61,697 nucleotides of DNA from Bacteroidota bacterium (lineage in GTDB: Bacteria > Bacteroidota > Ignavibacteria > UBA10030 > UBA8401): NCBI GenBank assembly GCA_021796275.1, contig JAJYOI010000006.1:1-61697 (forward strand), written 5' to 3'. Positions 15,049 through 23,725 of this stretch are shown here, in pieces (position 1 is the stretch's first letter; each line of letters opens with the position of its first letter). The notes beneath the pieces were generated by a model that searched no databases, had not been told where the DNA came from, and worked only from the letters and a program-made list of their open reading frames with translations. The position numbers and the translations under genes were made by a program.

Positions 15049-15624
15049 TTACCCGATCATCGCTTTAATTTTTTTCATCACTTCTTCGCCGACAAGCTTC
15101 TTTAGCCGCACCTGTTCGTCGGCCGTGAAGCCGATGAACTTGTGAAGGCGCCGGCTTTTGCCCGCGCCTGAAACCTGATGGTATGTGGCGAGCTTCTTCA
15201 TGTCGGCGTCTTTTTCGGAGATAACTGCGCCTGTGTCGTCGGCGCTGATAATTCCCAAGTTGCGAAGCATTCTGCCCGTCCATGTGAGCGACACGTGGGA
15301 CGAATCTTTTCCGGCAAGCTCGCGGAATCTTTTGTAGCCGCCGGCAACGACAATCCATGTTGACTTATTTTTCGACGTGAAAATTTCCGAGCCGGATGCG
15401 AGCAGCGCCTTTGTCGTGTTGCGTGTCAATCCGCCGAGGGGCCGCGCGAACGGCTTCGCCGAATATTGTTCCGCGCCCGCCGATGAACCTTCTAAAAATT
15501 TTCCCGAAGTCGTTCTCTCGCGGATGATTGCCACGCCGGCGTTCGCCGCGCGCATCACCATCATGCGGTCTACGACGCTGTTCTGTAGTGTGGAAATTTT
15601 TTGTCGAAGTTCGTCGGGCGTCAT
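15049..15624 (-). CDS. phage virion morphogenesis protein, Mu gpG-like
   Basis: The 191-residue protein resembles the virion morphogenesis/tail completion family (Mu gpG). Features are an N-terminal helix, TRNTTKALLASG, a WTGRMLRNLG block, and the YHQVSGAGKSRRLHKFIGFT motif near the end. In Mu, gpG affects head-tail joining or tail length. It is the last gene of the leftward packaging operon, 6 bp after the DUF6527-like gene. Confidence 0.78.
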   Translation of the reverse strand: MTPDELRQKISTLQNSVVDRMMVMRAANAGVAIIRERTTSGKFLEGSSAGAEQYSAKPFARPLGGLTRNTTKALLASGSEIFTSKNKSTWIVVAGGYKRFRELAGKDSSHVSLTWTGRMLRNLGIISADDTGAVISEKDADMKKLATYHQVSGAGKSRRLHKFIGFTADEQVRLKKLVGEEVMKKIKAMIG

Positions 15625-15630
15625 TTTAAT

Positions 15631-15927
15631 TTATGAATTCCAATCCTCTGATATTTCGGGAAGATCAATAGTCTGTCCGCGAAGTTCATGCGCACAGTCG
15701 GATAGGAATTGAATCTTTCCGTTAGCTACAAAGCTATGGCAAACTATTTGTCTTTTTGGATCTCCAACTTCAATCCAAGATTTCATGCTTGGACTAAACG
15801 TAGGCATTTCTAAATTTCCATTGAACGACCAGCGCGAATCAAATAAATGATAATAGCCGCAACCCGGACATTTGATTGCCCAAGAATGATGAGCGCCATT
15901 TGAATCTTTAATTTCTTTTACCTTCAT
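15631..15927 (-). CDS. DUF6527-like phage protein
   Basis: The 98-residue protein has CPGCGYYHLF, FNGNLEMPTFSPS, a CHSFV segment and FLSDCAHELRGQTIDLP. This is the pattern of DUF6527 proteins, which are frequent among phage structural genes. The cysteines and histidines suggest a metal site. It overlaps the portal stop by 4 bp. Its role is not known. Confidence 0.75.
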   Translation of the reverse strand: MKVKEIKDSNGAHHSWAIKCPGCGYYHLFDSRWSFNGNLEMPTFSPSMKSWIEVGDPKRQIVCHSFVANGKIQFLSDCAHELRGQTIDLPEISEDWNS

Positions 15928-17129
15928 ACCGTCACATCTCCTTCTTGCGGCGGAGTGAAATTTATTTTTCTGTAAAATTCGTCGCGCTTGAATTTGAAGT
16001 TCGCATCAGCAGATTTCGTTTCCGCAAAAATCCGTGCGTTCGCTTCGGTGTCTTCCGTTTCATCGGTGTGGAAACGGAGAACGGGAAACGCATTTTTCGG
16101 CTCGCCGTAATTTTTTTGGAAATCCTGAACGCAATATTGATCAGAGATAATTTCCTGAAGCGCAAGCAAGTCCGACCACATAATGTCTGAACGAACTAAA
16201 TTATGAACCGATGCCGCCGCCTTGCTTCCTTTGTTCTGCAAGTCGGTCGTCAGCGTTTGTCCGAGAATGGAAATTGCCTGCTCGCTTTTAATTGTTTCCA
16301 CCAATTCCTTGTGCGCGCTCATACTTCCGCTGCGCTGAGCTTCGAGGAGCTGCAGTTTCACGTCGTCCGAGAAAGCGGCGCGCGCATCGGTGCCCAATTG
16401 TTCCAGTCCGGCGATCACAGCATTCACTTCCGTGTCCTGCGATCCCTTCCTATAGCTCGCCCAAATCATCGGATCGGCAAATTTTTCATTTGCCTTCGCC
16501 CAGTTCCAGTAATCGTAATATTTGATCCAGCTCAGGATCATGTTTGTTCGCATGAGCGAGCCGATATAATTTTTTTCAATTCCGTCAAGCGGCGAATAGC
16601 GTACGACGATGTGTGTCTCCGGGTCAATCGGCGACTGCGTCAGCAATCCGTTGTTTGTGTTCGTGTTCAGATAGATCAGTCCGTCATCGTTGAGCACATC
16701 AAAGTCCAGTTCGGTCAGATCGTATTTTTGCTTTTTTACAACAGCCGTTCCGTTCGCGGTGTTTCCCCACACAAGGCGGACCGCACTCGCGCCGAACAAT
16801 CTTCCGATCATCACAGTGCGAAGCAGCGCGCGCATTTTCGATGTGCGAAAACGGTTATTCATTTCTACGAGCTGCTGCTGTTCCGCCGTATCCGGCGCGT
16901 AGCCGTCAGGCATAGTGATTGACGACTCAAAGCCGAGCACGGCATCGAGCCGCGTGCCGACAAGTCCGAGTAAGTTCAGGTCAACCTGCATCAGGCGCTG
17001 CAATGTAGACATCAGCGGCCGCGGATCGCGGTACTGCTGCGTTGTATTGTTTGCGCGCTGGATGTACCGCTGCATCTGCACGATCGTCGGCAGCAACGAA
17101 TTATAAAGATCACCGTTTTTGTATGCCAT
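15924..17129 (-). CDS. portal protein, Mu gp29-like (DUF935)
   Basis: The 401-residue protein forms the dodecameric ring at the head vertex. It shows gp29-type features: an N-terminal helical region, the IYLNTNTNNGLLT and HIVVRYSPLDG strands, an aromatic helix (WIKYYDYWNWAKANEKFADP), and the conserved SEQAISILGQTLTTD followed by GSKAAASVHNLVRSD. Mu gp29 is longer (about 510), so the C-terminal part is reduced here. It follows the terminase by 25 bp. Confidence 0.82.
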   Translation of the reverse strand: MAYKNGDLYNSLLPTIVQMQRYIQRANNTTQQYRDPRPLMSTLQRLMQVDLNLLGLVGTRLDAVLGFESSITMPDGYAPDTAEQQQLVEMNNRFRTSKMRALLRTVMIGRLFGASAVRLVWGNTANGTAVVKKQKYDLTELDFDVLNDDGLIYLNTNTNNGLLTQSPIDPETHIVVRYSPLDGIEKNYIGSLMRTNMILSWIKYYDYWNWAKANEKFADPMIWASYRKGSQDTEVNAVIAGLEQLGTDARAAFSDDVKLQLLEAQRSGSMSAHKELVETIKSEQAISILGQTLTTDLQNKGSKAAASVHNLVRSDIMWSDLLALQEIISDQYCVQDFQKNYGEPKNAFPVLRFHTDETEDTEANARIFAETKSADANFKFKRDEFYRKINFTPPQEGDVTV

Positions 17130-17154
17130 TGTTTTGCCTTTTAGATTTTAGCAA

Positions 17155-18849
17155 TTAAAGTGCGCGCGCAATTCGTTTTTTTGTGACGCTGTGAAATTCC
17201 GGCTTCGTCCCGGCAAATAAATTCAAATGATATTCCTGCATCAGCTCGAGCGCACTGATCAACGTGTCGGGCGCATCATCCTTTTTCGCCGCTTTCTTCG
17301 TCTTAAATTTGAAGAGCTGCTCGGTGTACCGTTTGCCCTCTTCGGTCCGGCGGAATCCCGGCGGGAAAAGAAATCTTCCTGCTTTCCATTCGTTTTCTGT
17401 CACCGATGCAAGCTCATCAACTTTATATTTTTTAAATTCGATGAACGGCAGCGGCATTTTGTGGAGCTGCGAAAAGTTCAGCAGGAAATTAAACCACGTG
17501 GATTCCTGCGCGACGTTCCCGTCGAATGCCTGAGCGATCACATTGACGCCGCGTATTTTTTCTGCAGCGCGCAGAACGAGAAAATCGGAAATCAAATCAT
17601 TCGCGCTTGAATAACTTTTGCAACGCGCAGAAGTGATGAAATATTTTTGATGCGTCGCGGAAAATGCAAGACATGTAACTGCCGTTGTATCTCCCTTCCC
17701 TTTCAGCGAGCAGTTCGGATCGGTGTAGATGACGGCGCGAAGATCGTCCGGCAGATACTGCCATTCGCGGTAGAATGTGTCGGGAAAAATATCACCGGAT
17801 TTTTCTTTTGGCGAACCCTGAAAATTTCCTGCCCAATCATAATCATCCATCGGCTTGCACATTTGTTTCATTTCACTTTCCGTTTTCGCCGGGAAGCGTT
17901 CGTGCCAGATGGAAGCAGTTTGTGTGTGGGAACGACGAACTTTTTTTATTCCGTTCTTTCGCGTTTCGTCCCATGCCGGAAATTTGTGGAGAATGAATTC
18001 TTCAGAAAGAATTCCGCGCTCCTGCTCGAGGAATAAATAATTCATCGCGCAGTCAACGGAAAAATTATTTCCTTCCCAGAATAAAACTCCCTTGCTCGAA
18101 AGCGACGTGCGCATTTCATTGATGCGCGTGATCCGTTTTTCCACCGCCTCACTCGTCAGCGACGAGGAGTTGCTTTCAAGGTCGGTGAGATAGATGAGAT
18201 CGGGACGCAGAAAGAATGCGCGCTGCCTTCCGCGCGATGAGCGGCCTTCCGACAACGCGCCGATGTATGCGCCCGCCGGATTTGTGATTGACCGCGCAAA
18301 AAGATTTTCGGACGAAGCTTCATGCCACTGCAATTGATAATCATGTTTCAGCCGCTCATTCGATTCAAGGACATAGAGCATGTCAACAATTGCGGATTGC
18401 GCCGGCGCGAGCGTTTCGGAGCCGATGAGCTGGTAGTGGCGCTTGCCGTGGAGAAAATTGTAGAGAAATTTTTTCTTTGCGAACGCAGTTTTTGCGCTGT
18501 CGCGCGGACCGTGCAGCACGTGCGCTTTTTTATCGTGCAAATCCATCAGGCGGATAATTTCCCTGTGGAACCAACCCGGCGCCGAATAGTCGTCGTATAG
18601 ATCAGGCGGGAAATATGTTGCATCCCAGAAAAAGAAATCTTCTCCGGCTTTTTTCAGTCGCGTTTTAATCGCGTCCGGTTTTCGTTCGCTTTCCGAGAAC
18701 GGAACGATGACGCGCATCTGCGCTTCAATTTCAGCGCGGAGCGCGCGCTGCTGCTCTTCGCCGGCACGCTCAAGATCGGTTTGCCGCTGGCGTTCGAGAT
18801 GTTCAAGGAGAATTTCTGATGTCGAAAATAATTTCATTTTTTTTATCAA
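17155..18849 (-). CDS. terminase large subunit, Mu gp28-like
   Basis: The 564-residue packaging motor has a Walker A variant GPRDSAKT at 114-121. A Walker B-like LIYLTDLES follows, and then a C-terminal RNase H-fold nuclease beginning at VIYTDPNCSLKGKGDTTAV. Replicating transposable phages package by the headful from integrated copies, so this nuclease cuts host flanking DNA. Its start overlaps the upstream gene by 4 bp. Confidence 0.87.
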   Translation of the reverse strand: MIKKMKLFSTSEILLEHLERQRQTDLERAGEEQQRALRAEIEAQMRVIVPFSESERKPDAIKTRLKKAGEDFFFWDATYFPPDLYDDYSAPGWFHREIIRLMDLHDKKAHVLHGPRDSAKTAFAKKKFLYNFLHGKRHYQLIGSETLAPAQSAIVDMLYVLESNERLKHDYQLQWHEASSENLFARSITNPAGAYIGALSEGRSSRGRQRAFFLRPDLIYLTDLESNSSSLTSEAVEKRITRINEMRTSLSSKGVLFWEGNNFSVDCAMNYLFLEQERGILSEEFILHKFPAWDETRKNGIKKVRRSHTQTASIWHERFPAKTESEMKQMCKPMDDYDWAGNFQGSPKEKSGDIFPDTFYREWQYLPDDLRAVIYTDPNCSLKGKGDTTAVTCLAFSATHQKYFITSARCKSYSSANDLISDFLVLRAAEKIRGVNVIAQAFDGNVAQESTWFNFLLNFSQLHKMPLPFIEFKKYKVDELASVTENEWKAGRFLFPPGFRRTEEGKRYTEQLFKFKTKKAAKKDDAPDTLISALELMQEYHLNLFAGTKPEFHSVTKKRIARAL

Positions 18850-19364
18850 GATTCTTCCGCCTGAAGCTTCGCTTCTTCTTCTTTCACGATGCGGATGATG
18901 TCATCGTTTGAAAGATTTGCGTCGAAGCGGCGCATGAGCCGCGAGATCAGCATCGCGTCTGCTCTGCCGATATGCTTTTCTAATTTTAATTTTTGCAAAC
19001 GCGTTCGGATTGTTACGATCTCCTTTACATGCTTCAGCCGGTCGTCAATGTTCAGTGTTGAATGATTCACCTCATCGGCAAGCACGCCGGTTTGATATTC
19101 CAAGAACTCCTCGACGTCGTCGAACTTATACAAGTCAACTTCATATTTCTTTTTTGCATCGTCGTTATACTTCCGCGACTTACCCTTGTCGGGACGGTAG
19201 GAATATTTTGTTTTCACGCGCCGCTTCACGACGTTATAATATTTGAAGTACGTGATCTCCGGATATTTCTTCTGAAAATCTTCGAGCGCGTCGGTGATCG
19301 AAAGGAACTGATCGGTCTCCCAGTGCGCGAGGATTTTCTTTCGCATAGTGATCGAGGTTTGCAT
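18846..19364 (-). CDS. possible terminase small subunit (Mu gp27 position)
   Basis: The 172-residue protein is charged and helical, with an HTH-like first third (FLSITDALEDFQKKYPEI) and a DRLKHVKEIVTIRTRLQKLKLE coiled segment. It precedes the large terminase with a 4-bp overlap, the place of the small subunit (gp27) in Mu. Sequence evidence alone is weak. Confidence 0.55.
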   Translation of the reverse strand: MQTSITMRKKILAHWETDQFLSITDALEDFQKKYPEITYFKYYNVVKRRVKTKYSYRPDKGKSRKYNDDAKKKYEVDLYKFDDVEEFLEYQTGVLADEVNHSTLNIDDRLKHVKEIVTIRTRLQKLKLEKHIGRADAMLISRLMRRFDANLSNDDIIRIVKEEEAKLQAEES

Positions 19365-19822
19365 TAGTCCGCTCCTGCCGTGTCAATTTCGTAATATAAA
19401 TTCGCCTGCACGATCGTTTGGTCGGCAGTGTTTTTCAAAATCTCAAACGGCTTTTTTCGCACGTGGATTTCAACCTGATACGCAACGCTGTCAATGGTCA
19501 CGCTGATTGGTCCGCGCAACAGATTGATGACTGAATTTGCGATGCGGAACGATTCCGCAAACGACAACGCGGCGCTTTTGTTGTCTTTTGACGAGCACAG
19601 AATTTTTATTTCCACCGGAATATGCAGCGGCATATCTTCGCCGGTGCTTTGCTCTGAATCAAGCTCAAAGTTTGCGTACGCCGCGCAGTACGGCGGCTGC
19701 AATTCTTTATCTTCAGCGTCTTCCGAGATAGCAACGGCTTTTTTTACGCCGATAGAAACTTTATTGTCGGTAATCACTTGGACGAGTGCGTCAACGACAT
19801 AATTCGGTGCGATAGCGTTCAT
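19364..19822 (-). CDS. head-tail/tail terminator protein, Mu gp37-like (DUF1834)
   Basis: The 152-residue product has the mixed alpha/beta layout of small head-tail joining proteins: an N-terminal helix, PPYCAAYANFELD, PVEIKILCSS, a helix with FRIANSVINLLRG, and a final QANLYYEID strand. Its overlap with the gp36-like gene supports the pairing seen in Mu. The family name is tentative. Confidence 0.55.
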   Translation of the reverse strand: MNAIAPNYVVDALVQVITDNKVSIGVKKAVAISEDAEDKELQPPYCAAYANFELDSEQSTGEDMPLHIPVEIKILCSSKDNKSAALSFAESFRIANSVINLLRGPISVTIDSVAYQVEIHVRKKPFEILKNTADQTIVQANLYYEIDTAGAD

Positions 19823-20220
19823 AGCACATCCGTGAATCGTTGAGTGGAGTCGAAATATGTTGCAGGCATTGGCGGATCGGAAATAACCGCGCCGGTCGAA
19901 TCAACAATCTCTTCTCCTGACTGAATTTTATCAAGCATCGCAGACGCGTCTTCATACATCTGTCTGCACCGCTTCTGCTCGTTCTCGGAAACATTTTTGC
20001 GCATTCCGAGCGTCGTCCACTGCAAAAGACAATTTGCGATCCATCTCAGGATTGCCGGAGCTGATGTCGGAGCGGCAGGCGCCGCGATGCCGGTTTTCTG
20101 AAAAATTAAATCATCAACTTGCAGCACCGCTTCGTCGAAGCCCGTCGGCGAAGTGTCCTCGGTGAGGAATGAGGAATCGCTGATGAATGACTGAAGAATT
20201 GTTTTTGATGTAAAGCTCAT
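19819..20220 (-). CDS. head-tail connector, Mu gp36-like (DUF1320)
   Basis: The 133-residue protein is mostly helical. It has AVLQVDDLIFQKTG, then ILRWIANCLLQWTT, then QMYEDASAMLDKIQSGE, which matches the DUF1320 head-completion pattern. It is the first gene of the leftward structural operon, starting 51 bp from the divergent palindrome. Confidence 0.68.
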   Translation of the reverse strand: MSFTSKTILQSFISDSSFLTEDTSPTGFDEAVLQVDDLIFQKTGIAAPAAPTSAPAILRWIANCLLQWTTLGMRKNVSENEQKRCRQMYEDASAMLDKIQSGEEIVDSTGAVISDPPMPATYFDSTQRFTDVL

Positions 20221-20270
20221 ATATGCCTTTCGCTTAGTTGAAAGAAGATATGCGTTGCCCGGAAATAAAT

Positions 20271-20294
20271 TTGGGTACCCGCACGGGTACCCAA
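20271..20294. promoter_or_regulatory. 24-bp palindrome between divergent late operons
   Basis: TTGGGTACCCG and CGGGTACCCAA are perfect 11-bp arms around CA. The element lies midway between the start of the leftward packaging operon (20220) and the rightward capsid operon (20374). A single activator or repressor bound here could control both. It shares TTxGGTAC with the four repeats near the left end. Confidence 0.6.
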
Positions 20295-20373
20295 CTTTAT
20301 TTTAATGCCAAGTGTAACTTGAGAATGAAAATTGAAAAGACATTGTCCACAAAAAAATACAAGGAGCGCAAAA

Positions 20374-20952
20374 TTGAAAACGAAGTTGCTCGATCTTCTT
20401 AAAAAGTTAGGCGTTCTCACCGACGACAAGCTTGAGTCGGTCAGCAAAGAGCTTGACGCGCTCGAGCTGGATAAAAAGCCTGAGACGCGAATTGACGCGT
20501 CGCGCGTTGCCGATCCGCAGATGAAAGAGCTTATCGAGATGATCCAAAACCAGAACGCGGTTTTGGCTGAACAAGTGAAATCGCTCACACATTCTCTCGC
20601 AGAAGAAAAAACGCAGCGGGACAATGCAATGAAAATTCAGCAAACAGAAGCGAAGAAGGCGCAGGATGCGAAGAACGCCGAGTTGGTGGCGCGCGCGCTG
20701 AAAGAAGGAAAAATTGTCAAGGCGGGCGAAGAGCAATTCAAGTCATTCGTTGAAAAAGATTTCGGCTTCGCGGAAAACTGGCTGAAGACTGCGCCGGTTG
20801 ATAAATCGTTCAAGCCGGAAGCAAAGGCGAATGACCGCGGAGAACCCGCGGCGCCGGGCGCGGCGAAGCCGGCGAACATGAAGGCATACATGGACAATCG
20901 TGCCGAAACAACGCAGGAATTAGTTGCGGCGTTATCGCCAAGCAAAAATTAG
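20374..20952 (+). CDS. putative capsid scaffolding protein
   Basis: TTG at 20374 is chosen as the start because AAGGAG lies 7 bp upstream; the ORF-track start at 20332 is also TTG but lacks a ribosome site. The 192-residue product is a highly charged coiled-coil protein with an A/P/G-rich linker and a short C-terminal helix. Scaffolds encoded directly before the capsid gene look like this. No protease domain is seen, so a Mu-type protease (gpI) seems absent or elsewhere. Confidence 0.55.
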   Translation: MKTKLLDLLKKLGVLTDDKLESVSKELDALELDKKPETRIDASRVADPQMKELIEMIQNQNAVLAEQVKSLTHSLAEEKTQRDNAMKIQQTEAKKAQDAKNAELVARALKEGKIVKAGEEQFKSFVEKDFGFAENWLKTAPVDKSFKPEAKANDRGEPAAPGAAKPANMKAYMDNRAETTQELVAALSPSKN

Positions 20953-20976
20953 ATTCCCGCCTTTGCGGGAATGACG
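20953..20976. repeat. TTCCCGC hairpin repeat (host-type)
   Basis: ATTCCCGC-CTTT-GCGGGAAT followed by GACG sits between the scaffold stop and the capsid gene. The same sequence with a CTTC loop occurs in the host region at 58979-59002. It looks like a dispersed intergenic repeat. Confidence 0.7.
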
Positions 20977-21011
20977 AAATAAATTTTCATCATTAAAAAA
21001 GGAATATTGCT

Positions 21012-21962
21012 ATGAAACTTTTCGAACTTGGCGGTCAAGACGGACAGAGCGTTGCCAATGCGGCGCTGCGAAATGAAGTGGTCAATCAGATGCGGCTCGA
21101 AACGCGCATCTTCGAATTTTTAGAGTGGTATCAGATGTCCGGTTCGGCTGACACGCCGAAAAAGGCGTCAACGGAAACGGGCGGCGACGAGCGGACAATC
21201 AACGCGGACTTTGCCGGAGTAACCGGCGCGCCTGCGCTCGGCAGCGTTGCGCTGAAAATTCTCGGCGACAAGATCGTCACCGACAAAGCGTACGAACGCC
21301 GGTACATCTCCATCGGCAGCGAACGTCTTTCCGAGCTGCGCTCCTTCTCGCGCGGACTTGCGCGGCACTTCGTCAACCGTTTTGTCAACGGCGATACCGT
21401 TGACGCGAAACAATTTGACGGGCTGAAGAAACGCTGCACCGGAGTTCGGCTGACAAGCGTTGACGGCGGCGCGGATGGTTTCCAAGTTGTGCTCGGAAAT
21501 TCCGACACGGCGGTGAAATCACAGCAGAAATTCATCAAGGCACTCGGTTCGATGATCAACCGCGTGAATCCGACGATCCTCGTCATGAACGGCGACGTGA
21601 TAGCTTATATCGAGGAAATCGAAAAGCAGTTCGTCCGCCTCGATAACATTGACGGCGTGACGGAACTGGCGCTGACGCGCTACAAAAACATTCCCGTCAT
21701 CAACGCCGGGCGCGCGAAAGACGACGCGACGCTGGTTATCGGGTTGAACGAAACGAAAGGCGCAAACGTGGATTGCACGTCCATCTACGCCGTGAAGACC
21801 GGTGAGCGGCTGGACACCACGCTTGCAACGAACGTCGGGCTTGTGGTAGACGATCTCGGATTGGTCGGAACCCAATACATCACGAACGTCGAACTTGACG
21901 TTGACATGGAAATTCTCAGCGCATACGGCGCGCAGCGAATGGAAGGCGTGCGGTTAGCATAA
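21012..21962 (+). CDS. major capsid protein (HK97-fold type)
   Basis: The 316-residue protein is preceded by AAGGAA. It shows the capsid arrangement: an N-terminal arm, a spine helix (ERLSELRSFSRGLARHFVNRFVNGD), the KQFDGLKKR segment common in this family, the P-domain ILVMNGDVIAYIEEIEKQ helix, and late strands (KNIPVINAGRAKDD). No cleavable long N-terminal scaffold domain is present, which fits the separate scaffold gene upstream. Confidence 0.85.
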   Translation: MKLFELGGQDGQSVANAALRNEVVNQMRLETRIFEFLEWYQMSGSADTPKKASTETGGDERTINADFAGVTGAPALGSVALKILGDKIVTDKAYERRYISIGSERLSELRSFSRGLARHFVNRFVNGDTVDAKQFDGLKKRCTGVRLTSVDGGADGFQVVLGNSDTAVKSQQKFIKALGSMINRVNPTILVMNGDVIAYIEEIEKQFVRLDNIDGVTELALTRYKNIPVINAGRAKDDATLVIGLNETKGANVDCTSIYAVKTGERLDTTLATNVGLVVDDLGLVGTQYITNVELDVDMEILSAYGAQRMEGVRLA

Positions 21963-21977
21963 GGACTCGCACTTGAT

Positions 21978-22000
21978 CCCCTCTCCTTTTAGGAGAGGGG
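21978..22000 (+). terminator. 9-bp hairpin after the capsid gene
   Basis: CCCCTCTCC-TTTTA-GGAGAGGGG is a perfect stem 15 bp after the capsid stop, followed by AATTCTTT. It could reduce read-through or protect the capsid mRNA 3' end. It also resembles a common dispersed repeat. Confidence 0.55.
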
Positions 22001-22032
22001 AATTCTTTAAACAAAATTATCGGAGAAAAAAA

Positions 22033-22521
22033 ATGAAACGAATTTTAATTGGATTGATTGCCGCGCTGACAATCGCTTTCAGCGCACAGGCGCAAGTAAC
22101 GTGGACGCGCGACGCGGCTGTGAGTTACAGCGACCTGTATTCCGGAGAGATCGTCTCGTTCACCGGCACAGTTGATTCCGTTTGCACCGATACGAGCGCG
22201 GTTTTTACTTTCGCCGGGTATCAGGGCGATGCGTTTTCGTTAAATCCAATTCAGTACACAAAAAAATTGGCATCGGCAGCGGCGAAGCCGTGCGTGAAAA
22301 TTATTTTCCAGGGACAACTCAGCGACGGCAACTGGACAAATGTTGACACACTCGGGACCGCCGACTCTCTTGAAACAGTGCAGCGCGGAACGATTGACTT
22401 TAACAATTTAAAATCTGTGCAATACCGGATGATCCTTTCCGGCACGACAAGCGGTACGCTGACGAATGCAACCGATGCGACATTCTCACTCTATTTATTT
22501 TTACCGCGAAAAGATAATTGA
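22033..22521 (+). CDS. phage-encoded exported protein of unknown function
   Basis: From ATG at 22033 (CGGAGAAA upstream) the product has 162 residues. It begins with a clear Sec signal peptide (MKRILIGLIAALTIAFSAQA, cut before QVTW). The mature part is beta-rich and rich in T, S and D, with two cysteine-containing strands. It lies between the capsid and lysis genes. A signal peptide is unexpected for a virion protein, so a periplasmic or cell-surface role during lysogeny or lysis is possible. Confidence 0.65.
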   Translation: MKRILIGLIAALTIAFSAQAQVTWTRDAAVSYSDLYSGEIVSFTGTVDSVCTDTSAVFTFAGYQGDAFSLNPIQYTKKLASAAAKPCVKIIFQGQLSDGNWTNVDTLGTADSLETVQRGTIDFNNLKSVQYRMILSGTTSGTLTNATDATFSLYLFLPRKDN

Positions 22522-22596
22522 TGCAGTTTAATTATGCGGCGGCGTGAGCTGCCGCATAGTTCAAAACATTTTACGCAGCGACCGGAAAAAATAAAT

Positions 22597-22800
22597 ATGT
22601 ACACCATGGATACCGTAGGACTGATAGTTGCCGGATTAACAATGATCGGATGTTTGATTGTCGTCTTAAAATTTGTAAGCGACAGACCGAAGCGCGAAGA
22701 AGTGCAGCAGATGATTAGTTTGAATGTCAAGCCAATCGCCGAGGATGTGAGATATATCCGCCAGCGAATTGACGAAATGCCGGTGAGAAAACCGAAATGA
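22597..22800 (+). CDS. small membrane protein, possible holin or lysis accessory
   Basis: The preferred start at 22597 gives 67 residues. One transmembrane helix (TVGLIVAGLTMIGCLIVVLKFV) is followed by a charged cytoplasmic or periplasmic helix (EEVQQMISLNVKPIAEDV). It overlaps the endolysin start by 4 bp, the usual position of a holin or spanin-like protein. The role is inferred from context. Confidence 0.6.
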   Translation: MYTMDTVGLIVAGLTMIGCLIVVLKFVSDRPKREEVQQMISLNVKPIAEDVRYIRQRIDEMPVRKPK

Positions 22801-23270
22801 AAGCAATTGCAGAAAATATTATCCGCCGTACGATCAACCTTGAAGGCGGTTATGTGAACGATCCGGTTGACGCCGGCGGTGAAACAAAGTTTGGAATTTC
22901 GAAGCGATCGTACCCCGGTGTTGATATTGCCGCGCTCACGAAAGAAGAGGCAATTGCTATTTATGCGCGCGATTTTTGGGACGGCATGAATCTTGACCTT
23001 ATCAATTCTCCTGCCGTGGCGGCAAAAATTTTTGACGTAGCGGTAAACATTGGACAGAGTTTGGCTGCAAAAATGGTGCAGGAAATTGTTGCGGTTGATG
23101 CCGACGGTATTATCGGTCCGCACACGGCGAACGCAGTGAATGCCGAGAATGAAGACTGGATGATCGCGCAATTAAGAAAAAAACAGTTACTGCATTATGC
23201 GGCGATTGTGGAAAAAAATCCTGCGCAAATAAAGTTTTTCGTCGGCTGGATCAACCGGGTGTTTGCGTGA
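22797..23270 (+). CDS. endolysin, glycoside hydrolase family 108
   Basis: The 157-residue protein should cleave peptidoglycan glycan strands. The GH108 catalytic glutamate is E16 in LEGGYVNDPVDAGGETKFGIS. The AIYARDFWDGMNLD helix and the C-terminal peptidoglycan-binding-like region (VAVNIGQSLAAKMVQ, VDADGIIGPHT) are also typical. There is no signal peptide, so export depends on a holin such as the adjacent membrane proteins. Confidence 0.88.
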   Translation: MKAIAENIIRRTINLEGGYVNDPVDAGGETKFGISKRSYPGVDIAALTKEEAIAIYARDFWDGMNLDLINSPAVAAKIFDVAVNIGQSLAAKMVQEIVAVDADGIIGPHTANAVNAENEDWMIAQLRKKQLLHYAAIVEKNPAQIKFFVGWINRVFA

Positions 23271-23309
23271 AAAAAAATAATCTACGAAGGGCACGAAGAG
23301 ATACAAAGA

Positions 23310-23669
23310 ATGGAAACGAAAGGATTGATGCAAATTCCGGCGCGGCGCGGAAAAGAAGAAGTTGAGAAGGTGAAAGAAGTTGAACCGCCGCAGATTGATG
23401 ATGATGTTAATTGGTTCGACTTGCTGAAACTTTGGATCAGAGAAAATTTAATTAATGATGTTGTGAATTCAAAAAACGGAGTGATTATGGAATCGAAAGC
23501 ATGGTACGCATCGAAAACTTTGTGGGTCAATTTAATCACGCTCGCATGGACATTTGTCGGCCCGATGGTCGGAATTCCGACGCTTGATCCGGCAACGCTG
23601 GCGATTGTGCTCGGCGTTGTCAATATCGTTTTGCGGGCGGTGACGAAGCAGCCGGTTTCATTCAGTTAA
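23310..23669 (+). CDS. holin-like membrane protein with an internal start
   Basis: The C-terminal 60 residues (ESKAWYASKTLWVNLITL onward) with two hydrophobic helices match a common small phage holin-like family. That part has its own ATG at 23487 behind CGGAGTG. The longer frame from 23310 adds a charged N-terminal arm of 59 residues. Either two products are made, or only the short one is real. The upstream start lies next to a host-type CGAAGGGCACGAAG repeat. Confidence 0.6.
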   Translation: METKGLMQIPARRGKEEVEKVKEVEPPQIDDDVNWFDLLKLWIRENLINDVVNSKNGVIMESKAWYASKTLWVNLITLAWTFVGPMVGIPTLDPATLAIVLGVVNIVLRAVTKQPVSFS

Positions 23670-23725
23670 AAAAAAATCAACGCGGAGACGCGAAGGCGCA
23701 GAGATTATTTTAAGGAGTAACGATC

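Noticed and set aside
20217-20624. minus-strand ORF joining the packaging operon
   Set aside because: It covers the palindrome and the scaffold gene in antisense, and its serine-rich translation looks like a shadow.
22491-23171. 226-codon minus-strand ORF over the lysis genes
   Set aside because: It is antisense to the GH108 endolysin, whose catalytic motif is certain.
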